From JASGCK01 sp031538565 (GTDB taxonomy: Bacteria; Pseudomonadota; Gammaproteobacteria; Burkholderiales; Burkholderiaceae_C), in NCBI GenBank assembly GCA_031538565.1, contig JAVKLS010000049.1:1-9901 (forward strand): a stretch of 9,901 bases of DNA, given 5' to 3'. The position numbers and the translations under genes were made by a program. A model generated the notes under the pieces. It searched no databases and was not told the DNA's origin. It saw only the letters and a list, made by a program, of their open reading frames with translations. Below are positions 6,790 to 9,901 of the stretch, piece after piece. Each line of letters opens with the position of its first letter. The stretch's first letter is position 1.

Positions 6790-7713
6790 ATGGTCGTTAA
6801 AAAACAAAAAGGATTGGGTCGTGGCTTAGAGGTTTTGCTAGGCCCGACAGCTTTAGATGCACCCGCAGTTGATCTCCATGCCGCAGCTGGCGCCACAAGC
6901 ACGCTGCGCTTGGACCAGTTGGTGGCGGGCAAATACCAACCCCGCACGCACATGGACGAGGGCGCGCTCTACGAGTTGGCAGAAAGCATTCGAACCCAGG
7001 GCATCATGCAGCCCATTTTGGTTAGGCGCTTGGCGGTGGGCGCGCCTGCCGAATACGAAATTATTGCGGGCGAGCGCCGCTTTCGCGCTGCCAAGTTGGC
7101 GGGTCTAGAGACGGTTCCCGTGCTGGTCAAAGACGTCACAGACGAAGCGGCGGCGGTGATGGCGCTCATTGAAAATATGCAGCGCGAAGACTTAAACCCG
7201 CTAGAAGAAGCGCAGGGACTGAGTCGCCTCATCAAAGAGTTTGGCCTAACGCACGAAGCGGCTGCGGCTGCGGTTGGACGCTCGCGCAGCGCGGCAACGA
7301 ACTTGCTGCGGTTACTGAACTTAGCCCAGCCCGTGCAAGACTTGTTGGTTGCGGGCGACCTAGACATGGGGCATGCGCGTTGTTTGTTGTCGCTGGACAA
7401 AGCTGCGCAAATCACGGCGGCAAACCAAGTCATTGCTAAAAAAATGTCGGTACGCGAAGCCGAAAGCTTGGTTAAAAAAATTAGCGCCGAGTTTTCACTC
7501 AAACCCAGTCGCCCCAAATCGGAAAAGGCGCGCGACATTAAACGCGTGGAAGAAGAGCTTGCCGATTTGCTGGCGGCGACGGTGGATATTACGATTAAAA
7601 AGCGCGTTCGGCGGAGTGGGCGCATTGAAGACCAAGGCGTGCTGTCGATTGGCTTTGGTTCGCTGGATGAGTTGAATGGCTTAATTGACAAATTGAAAGC
7701 GAGTACTGAGTAA
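6790..7713 (+). CDS. parB: Chromosome-partitioning protein ParB (Spo0J), parS-binding CTPase
   Basis: This 307-residue ParB loads at parS, closes as a CTP-dependent sliding clamp and stimulates ParA. The N-terminal KKQKGLGRGLEVLLG (4-18) is the conserved ParA-contacting segment. The ParB/Srx domain (about 38-135) has QPR (50-52), GIMQPILVR (71-79), the CTP-binding motif GERRFRA (94-100) and ENMQREDLNPLEEA (128-141). The helix-turn-helix that reads parS is around LTHEAAAAAVGRSRSAATNLLRLL (153-176). The C-terminal dimerisation domain (about 245-307) begins RDIKRVEEELADLL and ends in amphipathic LIDKLKAS. AAAGAG lies about 8 bases before the ATG. The gene is full length and looks functional. Its downstream neighbour is a toxin-antitoxin pair rather than a housekeeping gene; in several Burkholderiales relatives, as I recall, atp genes follow instead. 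Confidence 0.96.
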   Translation: MVVKKQKGLGRGLEVLLGPTALDAPAVDLHAAAGATSTLRLDQLVAGKYQPRTHMDEGALYELAESIRTQGIMQPILVRRLAVGAPAEYEIIAGERRFRAAKLAGLETVPVLVKDVTDEAAAVMALIENMQREDLNPLEEAQGLSRLIKEFGLTHEAAAAAVGRSRSAATNLLRLLNLAQPVQDLLVAGDLDMGHARCLLSLDKAAQITAANQVIAKKMSVREAESLVKKISAEFSLKPSRPKSEKARDIKRVEEELADLLAATVDITIKKRVRRSGRIEDQGVLSIGFGSLDELNGLIDKLKASTE

Positions 7714-7714
7714 G
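7685..7714 (+). promoter_or_regulatory. Possible promoter for the toxin-antitoxin pair inside the 3' end of parB
   Basis: A perfect TTGACA (-35 consensus) occurs at 7685-7690 within the last codons of parB, shortly before the toxin ATG at 7723. The -10 at the right spacing is poor: AGTAAG at 18 bases matches only 3 of 6. The surrounding TTAATTGACAAATTGAA is an imperfect inverted repeat that could serve as an antitoxin operator. BrnT/BrnA operons are known to be autoregulated by the antitoxin. The TTGACA may be a chance match, and read-through from parB is equally possible. Confidence 0.2.
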
Positions 7715-7722
7715 CAAGACCT

Positions 7723-8034
7723 ATGACCACGCCTCAGCAATACCAATTTGAATGGGATGTTCAAAAAGCGCAGATGAATTTGCGCAAGCATGGTGTGCCA
7801 TTTGAGCGCGCAACAGCTGTTTTTCGAGACGCTCAGGCGCTCACCATTTACGATGAAGAGCATAGCGATCTAGAGGATCGGTGGGTAACAATTGGGTGGG
7901 TAGAAGATTTGCGTGAGCTCGTCGTTGTGCATACTTTTATTGAGCACAATCCTAAAAATGTCACAATTCGCATTATCTCAGCACGCCCCGCTAATAAGCG
8001 CGAGGCCTGGCAATACCGCAATAATGACCTGTAA
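7723..8034 (+). CDS. brnT: BrnT-family toxin (DUF497), type II toxin-antitoxin ribonuclease
   Basis: This 103-residue protein has the BrnT layout. It opens with FEWDVQKAQMNLRKHG (9-24), where the FEWD-x4-A-x2-N-x2-KHG pattern is the family signature. FERATAVFRD follows, then a central DRWVTIGWVEDLRELVVVHTF and the C-terminal signature IRIISARPANKREAWQY (82-98). BrnT proteins are RelE-fold ribonucleases that stop translation until neutralised by the antitoxin encoded downstream. Toxin-first order, with the antitoxin 28 bases later, is typical of this family. It starts 9 bases after the parB stop with only a weak ribosome-binding site. Base composition differs from its neighbours: by hand count 7741-7800 has 26 G+C of 60 and 7921-7980 has 21 of 60, against 34 of 60 in parB at 7141-7200. 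That suggests horizontal acquisition. No frameshift or truncation is seen, so it may be active. Confidence 0.9.
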   Translation: MTTPQQYQFEWDVQKAQMNLRKHGVPFERATAVFRDAQALTIYDEEHSDLEDRWVTIGWVEDLRELVVVHTFIEHNPKNVTIRIISARPANKREAWQYRNNDL

Positions 8035-8062
8035 TCGTGATGTATTTTAAAAGAGCAAAACC

Positions 8063-8263
8063 ATGAAAGATGACTACGACTTCAGCAAGGGTGTTCGGGG
8101 TAAGTTTTTTAATTCCAGCGGAATATTTCAGTGCCCCATTTATTTGGATGCCTCGATACAAGACTACTTGAGTCAAAAAGCACAAATGAAGGGGCTTGAT
8201 TTATCTGCGCTCGTCAATGACTTACTTCAACGGGACATTGAGCGGCTGCGTTCGGCTGCATAA
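8063..8263 (+). CDS. BrnA-like ribbon-helix-helix antitoxin partner of BrnT
   Basis: This 66-residue protein lies directly downstream of the toxin. Its N-terminal KDDYDFSKGVRGKFF (2-16) matches the E/D-YDFSKG-x-RGKF motif commonly encoded after BrnT genes, probably the toxin-wrapping part. The middle and C-terminus, CPIYLDASIQDYLSQKAQ then LDLSALVNDLLQRDIERL, look like a strand plus two helices, as in ribbon-helix-helix (CopG/MetJ) DNA-binding proteins. It is therefore expected both to neutralise the toxin and to repress the operon. AAAGAG lies about 10 bases before the ATG. GC is low (22 of 60 at 8101-8160). Its last 50 bases overlap, on the opposite strand, the 3' end of the oxidase gene. 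It is shorter than classical BrnA, and a family search would settle the exact subgroup. Confidence 0.82.
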   Translation: MKDDYDFSKGVRGKFFNSSGIFQCPIYLDASIQDYLSQKAQMKGLDLSALVNDLLQRDIERLRSAA

Positions 8264-9656
8264 AAATCTTCCCCGGATTCATAATTCCCAGCGGATCTAG
8301 CGCTTGCTTAATCGTCCGCATCATGTGGACTGCGCCCGCGCCCGTTTCGGCGACTAAAAAATCCATTTTGTGCAAGCCCACGCCGTGCTCACCGCTGCAC
8401 GTACCGCCCAGCGCCAGCGCGCGCTCCACCAGTTTGTGGTTGAGCGCCTCCGCCGTGTCGCGTTCGACGGCGTTGTTGGGGTCTATCAAATAACCAAAGT
8501 GGAAGTTGCCATCGCCCACGTGCCCGACTAAAAAGTACGGAATTCCCGAAGCATCAACCTGTGCAACCGATTCGAGCAAACAGTCCGCCAAACGCGAAAT
8601 GGGCACGCAGGTGTCGGTGGAAATAACCTTGCAGCCTGGGCGACTTTGCACGCCCGCAAAATAGGCGTTGTGCCGCGCCGTCCACAGCCGCGTGCGCTCC
8701 TCGGGCGTGGTGGCCCACTCAAAGGCCTCGCCGTGGCGCTCGGCAGAAAGGGCCTGCACCGCCTCGGCTTGCTCTTTCACGCTGCTGGGCGAGCCGTGAA
8801 ACTCCATCAGCAGCATCGCGCCCTCGTGCAAACTGAGTTTGGCGTAGCGATTAATCATTCGCACGGTGTTGGCGTCAATGAGCTCGACTCGCGCAATCGG
8901 AATGCCCATTTGGATGATTTGAATCGTGGTGCGAACGGCGGCCTCAATGCTGGGGAACGAGCACACCGCTGCGCTAATCGCCTCGGGCAGTGGATAGACC
9001 TTGAGTGTGATTTCTGTGATGATGCCCAGCGTGCCCTCCGAGCCAATCATGAGCCGCGTGAGGTCGTAGCCTGCGCTGCTTTTTTTGGCTCGCGTGCCCG
9101 TGCGAATGACCTCGCCGCTGGCGGTGACGACCTCTAACGCCAGCACGTTGTCGCGCATGGTGCCGTAGCGCACGGCATTGGTTCCGCTGGCGCGTGTGGC
9201 GCACATTCCGCCAATTGACGCATCCGCACCGGGGTCAATGGGGAAGAATAAGCCCGTGTGCTTGATAGCCTCGTTGAGCGCCTTGCGCGTCACGCCAGGC
9301 TGCACCGTCACGGTTAAGTCCTCGGCGTGAATGGCAAGAACTTTGTTCATGCGCGAGACGTCAAGACTGACGCCGCCTTGCACGGCCAGCAGATGCCCCT
9401 CCAGCGACGAGCCTACACCAAACGCAATAACGGGTGCGCGGTAGCGGGCACAAAGGGCAACGGTATCGGACACATCCTGCGTGACCTCGGCAAACACCAC
9501 GGCATCGGGCGGCGGCACGGAAAACGACGACTCATCGCGTCCGTGCTGTTCGCGCACAGCAAGCGCGGCGGTGAACTTGGATTTAAACCGCTCTTGCAAA
9601 TCAGCCAGCAAAAGCGCGATAGCGGAGGGCGATAGCGTGGGGGTTGGTTTTTGCAT
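8214..9656 (-). CDS. FAD-linked D-lactate dehydrogenase-type oxidase (GlcD/LDHD/DLD1-like)
   Basis: With the start used here the protein has 480 residues. The FAD-binding PCMH domain (about 48-225) has FGVGSSLEGH (79-88), QGGVSLDVSRMNKVL (93-107), and the strong signature FPIDPGADASIGGM then GTNAVRYGTMRDNVLALEVV (138-177). SSAGYDLTRLMIGSEGTLGIIT (193-214) follows. The C-terminal oxidase domain has metal-site-like HVGDGNFHFG (379-388), SGEHGVGLHK (421-430) and GIMNPGKIF (457-465). The closest recalled match is mitochondrial-type D-lactate dehydrogenase (cytochrome), which oxidises D-lactate or related D-2-hydroxyacids to 2-oxoacids; a glycolate or hydroxyglutarate oxidase is possible. I prefer ATG 9656 (MQKPTPTLS) over the upstream GTG at 9731, which adds 25 cysteine- and lysine-rich residues unlike the family. 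Family proteins normally end just after NPGK. Here 15 extra residues follow, encoded antisense to the antitoxin gene. Confidence 0.9.
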   Translation of the reverse strand: MQKPTPTLSPSAIALLLADLQERFKSKFTAALAVREQHGRDESSFSVPPPDAVVFAEVTQDVSDTVALCARYRAPVIAFGVGSSLEGHLLAVQGGVSLDVSRMNKVLAIHAEDLTVTVQPGVTRKALNEAIKHTGLFFPIDPGADASIGGMCATRASGTNAVRYGTMRDNVLALEVVTASGEVIRTGTRAKKSSAGYDLTRLMIGSEGTLGIITEITLKVYPLPEAISAAVCSFPSIEAAVRTTIQIIQMGIPIARVELIDANTVRMINRYAKLSLHEGAMLLMEFHGSPSSVKEQAEAVQALSAERHGEAFEWATTPEERTRLWTARHNAYFAGVQSRPGCKVISTDTCVPISRLADCLLESVAQVDASGIPYFLVGHVGDGNFHFGYLIDPNNAVERDTAEALNHKLVERALALGGTCSGEHGVGLHKMDFLVAETGAGAVHMMRTIKQALDPLGIMNPGKIFMQPNAAAQCPVEVSH

Positions 9657-9817
9657 GATTTTTGCGGCAGGTTGTGAAAATAACCAGTTTGATTTTAAAC
9701 AACAAAGCGCATTTTTTTGCTTATCTTTCACGGGGCGCGGGAAGGCAGGGCTTTACCTAATAAAATGCCAAAATCTTTTTAATGTGACTTCGTGGGCAGC
9801 CTCGGGGAACTTGCGCT
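9657..9817. other. AT-rich divergent intergenic region
   Basis: These 161 bases separate the oxidase start from the ESPR gene start and must hold both promoters. The part next to the oxidase is rich in A/T runs (around 9655-9720). TTTAAT at 9778-9783 and TAAAAT at 9761-9766 each match the -10 consensus at 5 of 6, but neither has a -35 at proper spacing. GGGGAA at 9804-9809, eight bases before the ATG at 9818, is a plausible ribosome-binding site for the right-hand gene. I see no hairpin terminator, repeat or RNA gene. Confidence 0.4.
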
Positions 9818-9901
9818 ATGAATAAACACCTTTATCGACTTGTCTTTAGCAAAAAACTTGGCGCCTTGGTAGCCGTTGCTGAGACCACAACCGCGCAAGG
9901 A
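9818..9901 (+). CDS. N-terminus of an ESPR-type large surface exoprotein (type V secretion; 3' end beyond the right edge)
   Basis: Only the first 28 codons are present. They begin MNKHLYRLVFSKKLGALVAV and then AETTTAQG, a clear extended signal peptide region. Family features visible are MNK, an aromatic/basic YR-x-V-F, K-x-x-G and an acidic AE before a polar linker. ESPR signals are known almost only on very large type V-secreted proteins: filamentous haemagglutinin-like TpsA exoproteins, CdiA contact-dependent toxins and big autotransporter adhesins. Inference: a large haemagglutinin, adhesin or CdiA-like gene continues to the right, possibly with a TpsB transporter and, if CdiA, an immunity gene. 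The short N-terminus cannot distinguish these. GGGGAA about eight bases before the ATG is a fair Shine-Dalgarno sequence, and no stop occurs before the edge. Confidence 0.85.
   Translation, partial: MNKHLYRLVFSKKLGALVAVAETTTAQG

Noticed and set aside
7490..7506. TTTTCACTCAAAC in parB as a third parS-like site
   Set aside because: The central CACGTG is lost and one base is missing between the arms, so it fails the palindrome.
6969..7730. 253-codon minus-strand frame opposite parB
   Set aside because: ParB on the plus strand has every family motif. The serine- and alanine-rich antisense translation is a typical shadow of a GC-rich gene.
8646..9137. 163-codon plus-strand frame antisense to the oxidase
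   Set aside because: It lies wholly inside the conserved oxidase domains. Its composition is what reading the complementary strand would give, and it has no recognisable family or ribosome-binding site.
9657..9731. 25-residue N-terminal extension of the oxidase from GTG 9731
   Set aside because: The extension (MKDKQKNALCC and onward) is atypical, lies in AT-rich intergenic-like DNA and has no ribosome-binding site. ATG 9656 gives the normal family start.
9481..9825. 114-codon plus-strand frame across the oxidase start and intergenic region
   Set aside because: It straddles the oxidase N-terminus and the divergent gap, ends inside the ESPR start, and its translation shows no domain or secretion signal.

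Overview
The window looks like chromosomal DNA from a betaproteobacterium of the order Burkholderiales, probably near Comamonadaceae. The evidence is the gene order mnmG-rsmG-LysE family-parA-parB, protein sequences typical of that group, and GC in the high fifties in the core genes. Sites matching the chromosomal partition sequence parS, together with parAB, suggest it lies near the replication origin.

Left region (1-2627). The minus-strand N-terminus of a CzcC/TolC-type outer-membrane efflux protein runs off the left edge. It is divergent, across only 54 bases, from an OmpR-type response regulator and its membrane histidine kinase. The gap holds an 8-base direct repeat spaced one helical turn apart, a good candidate for the regulator's own binding site. 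The simplest reading is a sensor pair controlling an efflux system and itself.

Central region (2637-7713). A compact plus-strand cluster starts 9 bases after the kinase. It contains mnmG (tRNA wobble uridine modification), rsmG (16S rRNA m7G methylation), a LysE/RhtB-family exporter, and the segregation pair parA and parB. A perfect 14-base parS core lies inside mnmG, and a 14/16 parS-like site lies inside rsmG. The DNA target of ParB is thus carried in the coding sequence of its operon neighbours.

Right region (7723-9901). A compact BrnT-type toxin and BrnA-like antitoxin pair follows parB. It is clearly more AT-rich than its surroundings and is probably acquired. The antitoxin gene overlaps tail-to-tail by 50 bases with a minus-strand FAD-linked D-lactate dehydrogenase-type oxidase, whose last 15 residues are encoded by antisense of the antitoxin gene. 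Across an AT-rich 161-base gap, a plus-strand gene begins with an extended signal peptide (ESPR) typical of very large type V-secreted surface proteins. Only its first 28 codons are in the window.

I found no rRNA, tRNA, CRISPR array, insertion sequence or convincing rho-independent terminator. No wholly new system is evident. The most notable points are the parS sites buried in mnmG and rsmG, the toxin-antitoxin insertion that rewrote the end of the oxidase gene, the regulator-box repeat, and the start of a giant exoprotein at the right edge.
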